A stretch of DNA of 64,000 nucleotides from Bog-473 sp963850095 (GCA_963850095.1 CAWKJX010000014.1:1-64000), one strand, 5' to 3'. Positions 18,728 to 29,083 are shown, counted from the stretch's first letter. Numbers and translations: made by a program. The notes: generated from the sequence alone by a model not told the origin.

Positions 18728-20211
18728 ATTCCGAGTTGACCGAAATGACGGCGACGGGACTCGTCGGCCTGGTCAAAGCAGGACAGGTGTCGCCGGTTGA
18801 AATCGTCGAGGCGTGCCTGGCCAGGATCGAAGCCCTGGACCCGATGCTGCGAGCTTTCATCACCGTCGCCGGCGACCAGGCACTCGACGCCGCTCGCCGG
18901 GCCGAGGATCTGGCGCGTCGGGGCAAGGAACTCGGACCGCTGCACGGTGTGCCCGTGGCGTTGAAGGACGAGGCGTGGACGGCAGGGGTACCCGCCACGG
19001 ACGGATCTCTGCTCTTCAAGGAATTCGTGCCCTCGCGCAACGGCACCATCGCCGAGCGTTTGGAGCAGGCGGGGGCCATCGTGATCGGCAAGACCAACAT
19101 GCCAGAGTTCGCGTCTTGGCCGCGGTCGAAGTCCCTCCTGGCCGGCGAATCCGTTAACCCCTGGGACCTCTCCCGCATCTCGGGGGCGTCGAGCGGCGGG
19201 TCGGCAGCGGCCGTCAGCGCCCGGCTGGTTCCCGTGGCCATCGGATCCGACGGCGGGGGATCGATCCGCATCCCGTCGGCGCTGTGTGGCGTGATGGGCC
19301 TATTTCCGACACCCGGCCGCGTCCCGTCTTACGGTAGCTTCAGCTACAGCCCCCTTGGCAGTCTGGGGCCCATCGCCCGCAGCGCCGCCGACGTCGCTCT
19401 CGTGCAGCAGGTCATCGCCGGCCCGGACGTCCGAGACGCGACCGCACTAACGATGCCCGCGCCCGACGTGGTCGCCAGCCTCGACGGCGGAGTACGGGGG
19501 CTGCGCGTGGGATGGTCCCCGGACTTCGGGTACATCCCCATCGACGAGCGGGTGGCGGCCGCCGCCCGAGCGCTCGCCGAGCTCCTGTCGACGCTCGGCG
19601 CCCACGTGGAAGAGTTGGACACCCGCATCGAGCACCCCTGGGGCGACGGCTCCCTCTTTGCCGGTCGCCACCAGGACGCGCTGAGGGAGATATCAAGCGA
19701 GCTCAACGACGTTGACCTCCCAGACACCACGGGCGAACAGGAGTGGATGTGGAAGGTGTTCGCCACGACGGTGCCGCTCACGGCCACCGACGAGTTCCGC
19801 TCCCTCTGCCGACGCAACCACCGGATCCTCACCCCACCGTCACAGCGCTCCTACGGAGCTGAAGGCCCACCGGTCTACCTGCAGCTGCCGGACGTCGACG
19901 GACTCCGGCGGACCATGGACACCATGTTCAACCGCTTCGACGTGATCTGCTCACCGACGATGGCCACCGTGGCACCGGTCGCTCCTCCCGGGTGGGCCAC
20001 TCCCTACGCCGATCTCTTCATGGGCACCAACTTCACCTTCATCGCCAACAGCACCGGCTGCGCAGCAGCGTCGATCCCGTCCGGGCTTGTCGATGGCCTC
20101 CCAGCGGGTCTCCAAGTCATCGGGCAGCCCCAGGACGAAGCGACCGTTCTACGAGTGTGTTATGCGCTCCAGGCCGCAGCACCGCCGTTCCCTCGCCCAC
20201 CGATCATCTGA
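18724..20211 (+). CDS. Amidase (amidase signature family)
   Basis: Intact, 495 residues, GTG start at 18724 overlapping the previous stop by 4 bp. The Ser-cisSer-Lys triad can be placed: Lys81 in 'LHGVPVALKDE', cis-Ser157 in 'ISGASSGGSAAAVSA', and nucleophile Ser180 in 'IGSDGGGSIRIPSALCGVMG'. 'GPIARSAADVAL' follows as usual. The family hydrolyses primary or N-substituted amides to the acid plus ammonia or amine. Translational coupling with the small upstream gene suggests that both act on the same compound. It is one of the few long genes here with no frame defect. Confidence 0.9.
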   Translation: MNSELTEMTATGLVGLVKAGQVSPVEIVEACLARIEALDPMLRAFITVAGDQALDAARRAEDLARRGKELGPLHGVPVALKDEAWTAGVPATDGSLLFKEFVPSRNGTIAERLEQAGAIVIGKTNMPEFASWPRSKSLLAGESVNPWDLSRISGASSGGSAAAVSARLVPVAIGSDGGGSIRIPSALCGVMGLFPTPGRVPSYGSFSYSPLGSLGPIARSAADVALVQQVIAGPDVRDATALTMPAPDVVASLDGGVRGLRVGWSPDFGYIPIDERVAAAARALAELLSTLGAHVEELDTRIEHPWGDGSLFAGRHQDALREISSELNDVDLPDTTGEQEWMWKVFATTVPLTATDEFRSLCRRNHRILTPPSQRSYGAEGPPVYLQLPDVDGLRRTMDTMFNRFDVICSPTMATVAPVAPPGWATPYADLFMGTNFTFIANSTGCAAASIPSGLVDGLPAGLQVIGQPQDEATVLRVCYALQAAAPPFPRPPII

Positions 20212-20339
20212 GCGCACATCGTCGAGACACTCCGACACAAGGCTCCAACCCGACCAGCGCCCGATGCAGGCCGGACTCCCACCTTTGGTGGTTTGTAAAA
20301 GATCGTCGAAGACGGCAGTAGCTGAGGACTCACCGAGTG

Positions 20340-21300
20340 TGATTGCGCAATCGTGTAGTTCCAATCTCCGTGGAAGTTGTTTGCCGTGAGCCGCACAGCG
20401 GAGAGCTGGCCTCGCCGACCTTGGTTCCGATTTCGTCGTACGTCAGGCCTGCCTCGGCCTTGATCATGAGACCTTGTCAAGATCGTGGTAGCCGAGACTA
20501 CCCCGATGATCGTTCAGTAGGAGACGAGAGAGCGCCGCCAGTTCATGGAGATAAAGCTGAACATCTTCTGCTCGATCCGGTTTCACTTCGAAGTCCCGGG
20601 CGGGTAGTGATAGACGGTGATCTCGAGGCCGGCCTCGGCGGCGAGCTTCGCCAGCTCCACCTTCCATAGACGCACCCCTGGGGCCCTTCGATCGTCAGGC
20701 GTCCGCGGTGACGAGGAGCTTTCGACCACGAAGGGAACGGGACTTTCCCATGGGATACCACCACCACCTGATGGCCCGCGACCGCGAACAGGGCGGGCAG
20801 CACTGTCGTCGATAGACACCCAGCCGTCGTCGTTCGCGATGTCGAAGATGCCGTAGGGGACCGCCTCGTCCGAGTGTCTTGTCGATGAAGTAGTGTCTTC
20901 ATCGTCGTCCGTTCGCCCTCTTAGTGGTACTCCCTTCCGCCGTTAGAGAGCTCGCCGACCAGCTCTTTCTTCTTCGTGTCCACGCTGATCACCGGCTCGG
21001 AGGCCTTCATGAACTGGCTCACCTCTTTGTTCAGATAGCGGAGCTGGGCGTCACGGTCGGATGTGCGGTGCCCTCTTTCTCCTTCGCCTGGCCTGAAGCG
21101 AGTAGCCAAGTCCCCTCAAGATTCTGCCTACGGTGTCGTCTGTGATCTTGAACCCCTGACGCACCAAGTTTCGGCGAGGTTGGCCGTCGACTCCGATGTC
21201 CAGCGCAGAAACGACATCGGGCTTCGGCTCGTCTCGGGCTTCACCGCTCGCGACATCCCGAGCAGGTCCCGAGCCGTTGACACGACTTCGAAGGATGCAG
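20340..21300 (-). pseudogene. ISAzo13-family transposase remnant
   Basis: On the minus strand the N-terminal 'ITDDTVGRILRGLGYSLQA' (about 21060-21150) is followed by 'RDAQLRYLNKEVSQFMKASE' and 'PVISVDTKKKELVGELSNGG' 'REY', then 'VVVVSHGK' region debris, then 'VRLWKVELAKLAAEAGLEIT' 'VYHYPPGTSK', and finally 'NFHGDWNYTI' near 20360. These are signature blocks of the ISAzo13 DDE transposase. About half of the protein, including the first part of the catalytic core, is lost or out of frame. Confidence 0.75.
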
Positions 21301-21375
21301 CGTGCCAATGCTAAGATTCCTGAAACGTGTCGTCGATATATTCGGCAGATCACATCCAACAGGGAGGTATTCGCA

Positions 21376-21567
21376 ATGCGTGTTGTCGTCGACTACGAAC
21401 TCTGCGAGAGCAACGCCCTATGTACCCGCGAGGCGCCCAATGTGTTCGAGATACGCGACGATGATTTTCTCTACGTTCTGCAAGAGGAGCCGGGCGAGAA
21501 CTTGCGGGCCAGAGTAGAAGCGGCGGCGGCGGTTTGCCCCAAGCAAGCTATCGCCATCGAGGACTGA
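21376..21567 (+). CDS. Small ferredoxin, [3Fe-4S] type
   Basis: 63 residues, intact. ATG 21376 is preceded by agggaggt. The first cluster motif is 'CESNALC' (C-x5-C, lacking the fourth cysteine of 4Fe-4S ferredoxins) and the last is 'AVCPKQAIAIED'. 'NVFEIRDDDFLYVLQEEPGE' is the usual middle of the actinobacterial ferredoxins that pair with cytochromes P450. It transfers electrons from a ferredoxin reductase to a P450; the broken P450 genes at 6564 and 35980 are the only candidates in this window. It stands alone between transposon remnants. Confidence 0.85.
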   Translation: MRVVVDYELCESNALCTREAPNVFEIRDDDFLYVLQEEPGENLRARVEAAAAVCPKQAIAIED

Positions 21568-21689
21568 GGGCGACGGTGCTTGCCTCTCCCTGTGGCGATC
21601 GGTAGAGGCTCATAGGACTCGTCACCAGACGCATCTCAGAGGGCTACGTGCTCACGCTCATAAAGGCGTGGCGTGGAGCATGCCGGAGT

Positions 21690-22025
21690 GATGCAGGGAA
21701 CCGAGTTCTTGAAACCCCATTGGTGGTTCCTCACGGCGGCCTATCTCACGCCCCTGCACAGTAACGCCTATCTTCACGAGCTCGACCGCATCTGGGTCGA
21801 GGGGGACTATGAGCTCAGGAGCGGGTTCGATACCAATCTGATCGGTTACAGAGACGACCCCCCTCATCGTCTCATCGAAGCCCGTTACGAAGCGTCTGCG
21901 GGCTGACTTCGCCGAGATCCTGGGCGAGATGGGTTCACCTTGTCGGAAGAGAGGACCCGGGTGACAACTTCCGCTCACGGGTTTGACTTCTTGGGATTAC
22001 GGATCTATCGGAGATACTGCCGCTG
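21690..22025 (+). pseudogene. Group II intron reverse transcriptase/maturase, internal fragment
   Basis: The frame 'TPLHSNAYLHELDRIW' equals the RT domain block 'SPLLSNIYLHELDR.W', and 'LIGYRDD' stands where the catalytic YADD would be. Other frames continue with 'AEILGEMGFTLSEERTRVTT' and 'SAHGFDFLGLRIYRRY', the RT thumb region of LtrA-like proteins. The fragment starts inside the RT domain and stops where the IS3 left end begins at 22042. No intron RNA domains V or VI are visible. Confidence 0.65.
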
Positions 22026-22041
22026 AAATTCCGAAACTGGA

Positions 22042-22150
22042 TCGCCCTGGGTTTCGTGGAGGCTCCAAACCTTGGGAGGAATTGGAGTCATGGGAGAGAA
22101 GAAGCATCCGTCGTCCACCCGGTATTCGCCTGAAATGCGGGAGAAGCGGC
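22042..22150 (+). mobile_element. IS3-family left end with orfA start (copy 3)
   Basis: cgccctgggtttcgtggagg at 22043 followed by ctccaaaccttggg matches the left ends of the copies at 1178 and 10388. The orfA start (ATG 22090) reads 'KKHPSSTRYSPEMREK', then the similarity ends. The following 100 bp read 'RERVWRVLKAGQEKGMSPSD' in one frame, of unknown origin. The copy cuts the group II intron RT gene. Confidence 0.65.
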
Positions 22151-22485
22151 GGAAAAGCCCGAGAGCGGGTGTGGAGAGTGCTCAAGGCTGGCCAGGAAAA
22201 AGGCATGTCCCCATCCGACACGGAGAAGGAAATCAACGACGGGCTGCGAGGGTGGACGGCGTAATACGTCCACACACAAGCTTTCTGGTCGTTTGGTGAA
22301 CTGTACGTCTATGGCAACAACCGCCTCCGCAGGCACATACGACGCCGGAGACCGCGGAGCGGTCTAAGCAGTTACAAGACCTGGAGTTGTTCGGATCCAA
22401 GGTGCTTCCCGTCATGTCCCCGATCTTGAGAAACTTTCTGTCCCGAAATGATGATCTGTCACCGTCCCGGTTAGGCGTCAGAGCG

Positions 22486-23991
22486 TCAGGCGCTCGAGGA
22501 GAGCTGTTGGCGCAGCAAACTTTTGTCCACTTTGCCCATAGCATTTCTTGGAAGATGATCGAAGAGAACGAGCTTGCGAGGCCGCTTATAGCCGGCAATT
22601 CTGGACCGTGCGAAATCCTCCATTGTGCTTATGTCGAATTGGGATCCCGGCCTGACTACGACACATGCCGCCACGGTCTCCCCAAATTCAGCATCAGGAG
22701 CTCCTACAACCGCGCACTCGACAATGTCGGGGTGCTCAGCCAATGTGCGTTCGACCTCGGCGGAGTACACATTGAGGCCGCCTGAGATTATGACGTCCTC
22801 ACGTCGGTCTACGAGAAACAGGAAGCCCTGGTCATCCCTGATCGCGAAGTCACCCGTGCGGTACCAGCCGTCGGAAAGGCCACCGCCATGAATATCGGGC
22901 CAGTATCCGAGCATGACCGATTCACCCTTGACCGTGACCTCACCGACCTCGCCTGCTCGGACGTCATTGCCCTCAGTATCGATGAGCCTTACGTCGACGA
23001 TAGGAGACGGTCGGCCCACGGAGGCGAGGAGCTCTGACTCGTTGGTTGCGTCAGGCCAACGCATCGATGCGATGCCAGTTGCCTCCGTTCCCCCGTATAG
23101 AGACCCGACCACATTGCCAACCAACTCTTGCAACGAAGCGATCATGGTTGGTGCAGCAGACGCGCCACCCACCCAGACACTTCGCAGACTCCTCAGGTCG
23201 AAATCGGTCGCGTCGGGTAGCTCGAGGATTCTCGTAACCATTATGGGCGCGAATATCACGTGAGTTATGCGTTCGCGCTCGATCGCGTGAAGCACAGCTC
23301 TGGGCTCGAAGTCCATCATGTGTGTCGTGGCACCCACAACTACTGGTGACAGACATCCACCGCCACCACGGTTCACATAGGCGGGCATGCAACCAAGGAA
23401 GCGATCACCCGCTCGCAATTCCAAGAGGGTCGCGAACCAGAACGCCACCAGGGTCGCCGAAGCGGAGGACAATGCCGCTCCCTTCGCCCGTCCAGTCGTA
23501 CCGCTTGTATAACCGATCACGTTGATGGGCCACGCTGGGCGCCAAACAGGTGGTAAGCCAGAATGCTCGGCGACGAGGGACTCGTAGTCAGCTGATCTTG
23601 GATCGGCACCGTTGAATCCGACGATGAGCTCGAATAGACCTGGGTTATCGAGGATCCCTTGCGACACCGGGAGGGACATGTCGAGGATCAGGCCGCGGGC
23701 ACCAGCATCCGCCGCCGCTTCTTGAATCTCATGAGCGAGCCAACGGTAGTTGAGAGGGACGCCGACCATGGCGGCCTTGGAGGCGGCAAACAGCGATTCC
23801 CAGTGTCGGTGGCAGTTCCCTGTTAGTACGGCGAGCCGATCGCCGGGTCCAAAGCGATGACACAGCTCGGTGGCCAGGGCATCAGTCCGATGCTCTACGT
23901 CGAGCCAGGTGAATGAGTGTTCCCCACACCTGTACGCGATCTCGAGGGGCCTCGATGCCGCTTGACGTCTGAGCAGGTCACTGATGCGCAC
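22486..23991 (-). CDS. AMP-dependent acyl-CoA synthetase/ligase
   Basis: Intact, 501 residues, starting at GTG 23991 with AAAGGG upstream. All core motifs of the ANL superfamily are present: P-loop 'VIGYTSGTTGRAKGAALSSA', 'SLYGGTEATGIASM', 'GGGLSDGWYRTGDFAIRDDQ', hinge and 'FLVDRREDVIISGGLNVYSA', and the catalytic lysine near 'LPRNAMGKVDKSLLRQ'. The subclass resembles medium-chain or aromatic acid ligases; the substrate is open. It is divergent from the LLM oxidoreductase at 24191 across an AT-rich 200-bp gap that should hold both promoters. Together with the thiolase at 25283 it points to beta-oxidation-like chemistry. Confidence 0.9.
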   Translation of the reverse strand: MRISDLLRRQAASRPLEIAYRCGEHSFTWLDVEHRTDALATELCHRFGPGDRLAVLTGNCHRHWESLFAASKAAMVGVPLNYRWLAHEIQEAAADAGARGLILDMSLPVSQGILDNPGLFELIVGFNGADPRSADYESLVAEHSGLPPVWRPAWPINVIGYTSGTTGRAKGAALSSASATLVAFWFATLLELRAGDRFLGCMPAYVNRGGGGCLSPVVVGATTHMMDFEPRAVLHAIERERITHVIFAPIMVTRILELPDATDFDLRSLRSVWVGGASAAPTMIASLQELVGNVVGSLYGGTEATGIASMRWPDATNESELLASVGRPSPIVDVRLIDTEGNDVRAGEVGEVTVKGESVMLGYWPDIHGGGLSDGWYRTGDFAIRDDQGFLFLVDRREDVIISGGLNVYSAEVERTLAEHPDIVECAVVGAPDAEFGETVAACVVVRPGSQFDISTMEDFARSRIAGYKRPRKLVLFDHLPRNAMGKVDKSLLRQQLSSSA

Positions 23992-24190
23992 ACGATCACC
24001 CTTTGCCCAGCGGCATAGCCCTCAGCAGCAAAAGGATAGATAGCCGCGCTATTAACGAACGGCTATGGACCGGCTTTGATTCCGACATATTGTTATACTA
24101 GATTATGTGTCACTCAGCCCACAGGGCAACCCGCAGGGCAAGCAATCATGAGGACGAGGGGGTCTTCTTGCAGCCGAGAGAATCTGGGCA

Positions 24191-25186
24191 ATGAGCGAGC
24201 CCGGCGTCACCACTACCTCTCGGATGCGAGTCGCCTTTACTCTTCCAATCGGGTATTCCATAAGTCCCACGAAGCTGCTCGAACTCGCGGTTTTGGCCGA
24301 GCAGGCCGGGCTCAGGGCGCTCACCTGTAGTGGCTCGCGGTGTCAACGCGTTTTCAATGCTGGGAGCGATCGCTCGCGGACCTCGAGGATCCGCTTGGAC
24401 ACCGGAATCGTGGCCGTTTCAAGTCGTTCCGTTCCCCTCATGGCCATGGCAGCCGCCACTCTCGCAGACATCTCGGGTAACAGGTTTGTTCTGGGGATCG
24501 GAGCGGGAAGCCCGAGTGTTTCGGGTTTTCACCGCAGGACCTTCGAGCGTCCCTTGGCGACGATGACCGAGGCGATCAGAGACCTCCGCCTCGCAATCGC
24601 TGGCGAAGTGTTACCCCGATGGGGCAGATTCCGTTTCGCCGGCATCATGTCGGATCCGGTCCCGATTCACATCGCGGCGATGAACGAGGGAATGTTGGAT
24701 CTGGCAGGTCGAATAACTGACGGGGTGATGCTGAACTTCTGCGGGCCGGAGCAAGCGGCCCGTATGGCCGATAGGGCCCGCTCGGCGCGCACCCAGGCGG
24801 GCATCACCGATCCTTTTGAAGTGAGCGTGACTCAGTGGGGATATGTGGGTGACCCTGAGGTTGGGAGGAACGCCATCAAGCGAGAGATGGGCCCGTATCT
24901 ATCGGTGCCCACCTATCGAGCGGCGGCAATCGCCATGAGCACCGAGGACGAGGTCCGGGCCGCAGACAAGGCGTGGAAGGCTGGGGGTCGCCAAGCCGCC
25001 GCAAAGTTGTTCCCCGAGCACATCGTTGACAATCTTCTGGTTTGCGGTGGGCGCAATGAGCTTAACGAGCGCATCGAGGCATTCCGGCAAGCGGGTTGCG
25101 ACCTTGTGCGCTTCACCTCCGTGACACCCGAGCCAGGAAGCGACCAGTCGGCTCGGGCGCTGATCAAAGAGCTTGGCTCCATATAG
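24191..25186 (+). CDS. LLM class F420-dependent oxidoreductase
   Basis: 332 codons in one frame from ATG 24191. 'MRVAFTLPIGYSISPTKLLE', 'LAVLAEQAGLRA', 'TSRIRLDTGIVAVSSRSVPL', 'FVLGIGAGSPSVSGFHRRTF' and 'PVPIHIAAMNEGMLDLAGRI' are family features. Between about 24330 and 24390 the frame gives an aberrant 'CSGSRCQRVFNAGSDRS', whereas the next frame gives the expected 'ARGVNAFSMLGAIA'; two compensating indels are therefore likely here. ATG 24224, giving MRVAFTLP, is an alternative start. It is followed within 100 bp by a thiolase, probably in one operon. Confidence 0.8.
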   Translation: MSEPGVTTTSRMRVAFTLPIGYSISPTKLLELAVLAEQAGLRALTCSGSRCQRVFNAGSDRSRTSRIRLDTGIVAVSSRSVPLMAMAAATLADISGNRFVLGIGAGSPSVSGFHRRTFERPLATMTEAIRDLRLAIAGEVLPRWGRFRFAGIMSDPVPIHIAAMNEGMLDLAGRITDGVMLNFCGPEQAARMADRARSARTQAGITDPFEVSVTQWGYVGDPEVGRNAIKREMGPYLSVPTYRAAAIAMSTEDEVRAADKAWKAGGRQAAAKLFPEHIVDNLLVCGGRNELNERIEAFRQAGCDLVRFTSVTPEPGSDQSARALIKELGSI

Positions 25187-25282
25187 GCTGGGGCTCGCAA
25201 CGGCGCGATGTCGTGGGAGCCTCCCGGGAGGTTCGATCGGAATACGACGTGGGCCCGGTCTTGAATAGAACGGAGAGAGAAA

Positions 25283-26507
25283 ATGGCTGATCCCGTTTTC
25301 ATCCTGGGTGGATGGCAATCCGACTTTGCCGAGAGGGCCCCCGATGACGGCTTGTACCACCTTTTGGAGGACGCAACGTTGGGGGCCTTAGCAACCACCG
25401 GGCTTGCGCCTGGAGATGTCGAGGTTGCCCACGTCGGAAATCTTGCAGGAGAGCTTTTGTGCTTCCAGGCACAGCTCGGTGGATTCATCGCTAGCGTCGA
25501 TCCGGCCTTCTCGAGTCTCCCCACAGCGCGCCACGAAGCAGCCTGTGCATCCGGAAGCGTTGCGGCGCTGGCCGCGATGGCTGACCTCGAGGCCGGCCGA
25601 TACGACGTGGCGCTGGTTGCCGGGGTCGAGGTCCTTCGCAACGTGCCCGGTCAGAAGGCAGGTGAGCTGCTCGGTTGCGCAGCTTGGGCGGGCCGCGAGG
25701 CGGTCGACGAGGCGTTCCCGTGGCCTCATATGTTCTCCAAGGTGGCCCAAGAGTATAAAGACCGGTACGGGTTGAGCCACGATGTGCTCGAACACATCGT
25801 CCGTACCAATTTCGCCAACGCGCAGCGAAATCCAAATGCCCAGACAAGGACTTGGAATATAGACCCCGATTCGTTTGGTATCGACGACGAGTTGAACCCC
25901 GTCATCGACGGCGACTTGCGTAAGTTCGACTGCGGGAGGATCACGGATGGCTCGGCTGCTGTCATTCTCGCTTCGCAACGATATGCGAGGGATTACGCCC
26001 GAGAACGGGGATTGGACGTCCTGTCGCTGCCCCGCATAAAGGGCTGGGGTCACGCCACTGCTCCGATGTTGCTCTCGGATAAGCTGAAGTTGAGCGAGAA
26101 GTCCCAATATGTGTTTCCTCACCTTCGCAAGGCGACCCAAGACGCCATGGACCGGGCAAAAATCCCGGGCTCCGAGGCGCTTGACGCGATCGAGGTCCAC
26201 GACTGCTTTTCGATTTCGGAGTACGTCGCGATCGACCACTTCGGTATCACCGCACCAGGTGAATCGTGGAAGGCGGTCGACGAGGGCACGATCGAGTTCG
26301 ATGGCTCGTTGCCAGTGAACCCGAGTGGGGGACTGCTGGGGCTCGGCCACCCGGTCGGTGCAACCGGCGTCAGGATGCTTCTTGATGCGAGCAAGCAGGT
26401 GGCCGGCACCGCAGGCGATTATCAGTTCTGGTGCCACGAACGTGGCAACCTGCAACATTGGGGGGTCGTTCACCAGCGTGGTCAGCTTTGTTGTGGGTGT
26501 CGACTAA
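25283..26507 (+). CDS. Thiolase family protein (acetyl-CoA acetyltransferase / SCP-2 thiolase type; frameshifted at the end)
   Basis: ATG 25283 follows ggagagag. The nucleophilic Cys88 lies in 'HEAACASGSVAALAAMADLE', the central part has 'GRITDGSAAVILAS', 'ALDAIEVHDCFSISEYVAID' and the histidine motif 'GLLGLGHPVGATGVRMLLDA'. Near 26420 the frame shifts by one base; the original C-terminus 'ATNVATCNIGGSFTSVVSFV' 'VGVD' ends at 26507. The NIGGS-type tail and 'HDCFS' place it with SCP-2-like thiolases rather than classical acetyl-CoA acetyltransferases. Likely step: thiolytic cleavage of a 3-oxoacyl-CoA. Confidence 0.85.
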
Positions 26508-27229
26508 CCAACGCGTCGAACCGAAAGCGGGAAATCTTTCAGGCACGGCTCTGACCAGGGAAAGGGTGATCCGGTCGCCACCTCCCGAGCTAAACAGCGA
26601 AAGGCGGTGGACTACAGCACAGATCATGCCCAACATCCGGCGCGTCCGGGTGCGGGGAGTGCCGGTTGCATCCGAGGCAACACGCCTACGGTTTCACGGT
26701 GGGACCACACCCGTGCCTTTTTCTTGAACTTCCTTGGTCAGGGGCACGTCGTATTTCACCAAGGAGGATTTCGTTGCCAACAGGGCCAAGATCGATGGCT
26801 GGTGCCCTGACGGGCAACGTTGGAGGGGGTGAGTCCACGAATTCTCACGTGAGGTCGCGCAACCTATGACATGGCCGAATATGTGCGTATCCGAGAGATC
26901 ACCACATTGAAGGGAACAAGCTCCGCTCGATAATCCGGCGTGGCTCCAGGTCGGTGGTTCGATGGCGAAGAACCCAGGCCAACGCCCGCTTATGGATCGG
27001 TGCTTGCGGCACGACATCCACCAGCCGTCACGGCAACCTCAGCGACAAATGGGGGCACGATCTAGGTGTAAGGATCGAAGGCCCGGCTGTCGTCGGTGCT
27101 CACCTATTGGCTTCTCGGGACGAGCATCACCCGTGGAACGTGCGAGGTGGTCGATCCCCATTAGCTCTGGAGCGAGATGCGCCGCCCACAGGCCATGCTC
27201 CTGCACAATTCGCTGGAGGGGAGACACCA
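26508..27229. other. No recognisable gene
   Basis: About 720 bp after the thiolase. One frame gives 'YFTKEDFVANRAKIDGWCPD', preceded by a good AAGGAGG-like sequence at 26761-26766, but the frame ends at once. Small OB-fold partners often follow such thiolases; I could not find their zinc-finger motif here. Confidence 0.4.
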
Positions 27230-27900
27230 CAGGCTGACGTAGAGGAGTACCTCAACCTCTGCGACCAGTCCCTTAAGGTCTGGCGACGTGTCGGGGAGGG
27301 TTCTTTCGCGATCAGGCGTGGACCTACCTGGACCGGCTGATTAGAGAGAAGCTCGCCTTGTGGAGAAGATTGCGCTGGAGGTTGACCCGAGAATCACCGA
27401 TGAGTTGCGCGCCACTGATCGCGTTATCACCCACAGGCGCAAGTTGGCAGCGTGTCAGGAGCTGTGCGGAACGATCCTCAGCCGCCAGGTGGCTGCCGAC
27501 ATCATCGGGCACAGGGTCCTCAGCTTGCTGCCGAGGACCTGCCCGTGGATTTGGAACGCCGCCGTGGCACTCTGGTCAGAGGGACACCGTCGAGCAGCAG
27601 TGCAAGCGGCAGCGACCGCGCTGTTCGACTCTTACGTCCCAGCCGAGCTGAACCGCCGGCGCGATACCAAGGGCGGTTTTGACCTGATGGGGCCGGCGTT
27701 TCGACCAAACCACCGGAGCCGGGTGCGCCGAGACTGCGATCCACCGAGATCCTTGAGGGCGCGCCCGAGCGTATCAGTGCGCATAAAGGTGCGATGAAGC
27801 TAGGCCAAAGTGCCGCCGCCGCAGATCCGAGAGATCAGAGAGCTGACCCGAGTGGCGGTCCCAGTTCGACGGCCTACCCGAGGACGACGTCCGGCGGATC
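27230..27900 (+). pseudogene. TIGR02391-like family protein, frameshifted
   Basis: Frames combine to 'VEEYLNLCDQSLKVWRRVGE', 'EKIALEVDPRITDELRATDR', then the diagnostic block 'PWIWNAAVALWSEGHRRAAV' 'QAAATALFDSYVPAELNRR' and 'TKGGFDLMGPAF', followed in the next frame by 'KPPEPGAPRLRSTEILEG'. The 'HPWVW.AA..LW..GHY..AV..A' pattern fits the TIGR02391 family of unknown function, often linked with abortive infection or HEPN-like proteins. Two or more frameshifts, so probably inactive. Confidence 0.5.
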
Positions 27901-28298
27901 ACCTGGCAGAATGCGGCCGAGCTATTCCAGCACCCGTTCCCGATGCCGTCGCTCGCGATCCAGATGCGTTCTGAACGTATGCCCGATCAACTCACCTCAA
28001 GCTTGAAGCGCCTTGCGTAATTCGGTGTGACCCTGGACAGCTCCCCGCCTGATGTGATGAAGGAGCCCAGCGCAGCTCCAGCGCGACGGACACGGTGAGG
28101 CGCACCGGACCGGACGCCGATCCGGATGGCCGCTCGGGGGGGGTTCACGCCATCCGTCACGACCGCTCCAAAGAGCACGGTGCCTTCGCCACGCCGCAAG
28201 GTCGATCCCGTAAGGCTCAGGTGGCCTGATGGGTACGAGTGTCAAGGAGGTGCCGGAGTCAAACTGTCAACGGGTACCGGGACTTGACACTTGTGTAT

Positions 28299-29083
28299 CT
28301 ACGAGTACATCGACACCCCACCGCCCACGCTCAGGTGTTGGCCAGCGACGAAGGTGGCATCTGAGAGGAGGAAGCAAACCGCCGCCGCTACTTCGTCTGA
28401 ATGCCCCAGTCGCCCCGTGGGCACCAGGCGCGTCAACTTCGCAATCGCGACCTCGGCTTCTTCCGGCGAACTATATGAGTATCGCAGCATCGTGGTGTCT
28501 ATCGGTCCAGGTGCGACGGCATTCGCGCGGATGCCATGACGTCCGAACTCGTGGACGATCGTCTTGCACCAGGACATGAGGGCCGCTTTCGTGGCCGAAT
28601 AAGGAGCATGGCCGGCATCTCCGACCTTCGCAGCCTCGGACGTGGTGCAGACGATCGAGCCGCCCCCAGAATCCAGCATGCCAGGGAGGCACATCTTGGC
28701 AACAAGGACCGCACCCAAGAAGTTGACGCGGGTCGCATTCCACCAGTCCTCTTCGGTGGTATCGAGGAAACGGGCCGCTCGTGTCCAGCCGGCATTGAGT
28801 ACCAGGGCGTCGACCCGCCCCTGACTTGCGATGAGGGCCTCCATCGAGCCGCTGGTGGCCGTCATGTCATTAAGGTCAAGTGGGAACGCTCCGGCAGGCG
28901 CATCGACTGTATTGAGCCGCGGGCGAACGCTTCTGCGCGGTTCCTGGAGGTGTAGCCGATTGCCAGGCCCCAGCCTTGGTCATGGAGGCGCTCGCAGATC
29001 GCGGTCCCGATCTCACCGCTACCACCTGAGACCAACGCGAGGCCGCGGTGGCTCGCGAGCTTCTGATCCGCGCCCGGCATCAT
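28299..29083 (-). CDS. Short-chain dehydrogenase/reductase (frameshifted)
   Basis: ATG 29083 follows GGAGAG at optimal spacing. The first part has 'GLALVSGGSGEIGTAICERL' (cofactor loop) and 'LAIGYTSRNRAEAF'; a shift near 28880 leads into 'GRVDALVLNAGWTRAARFLD', the serine strand 'GGGSIVCTTSEAAKVGD', catalytic 'APYSATKAALMSWCKTIVHE', 'NAVAPGPIDTTML' and the end 'GQHLSVGGGVSMYS'. The arginines after the second strand (SRNR) suggest NADP(H). Length about 260 residues. No operon partner on the same strand. Confidence 0.8.
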
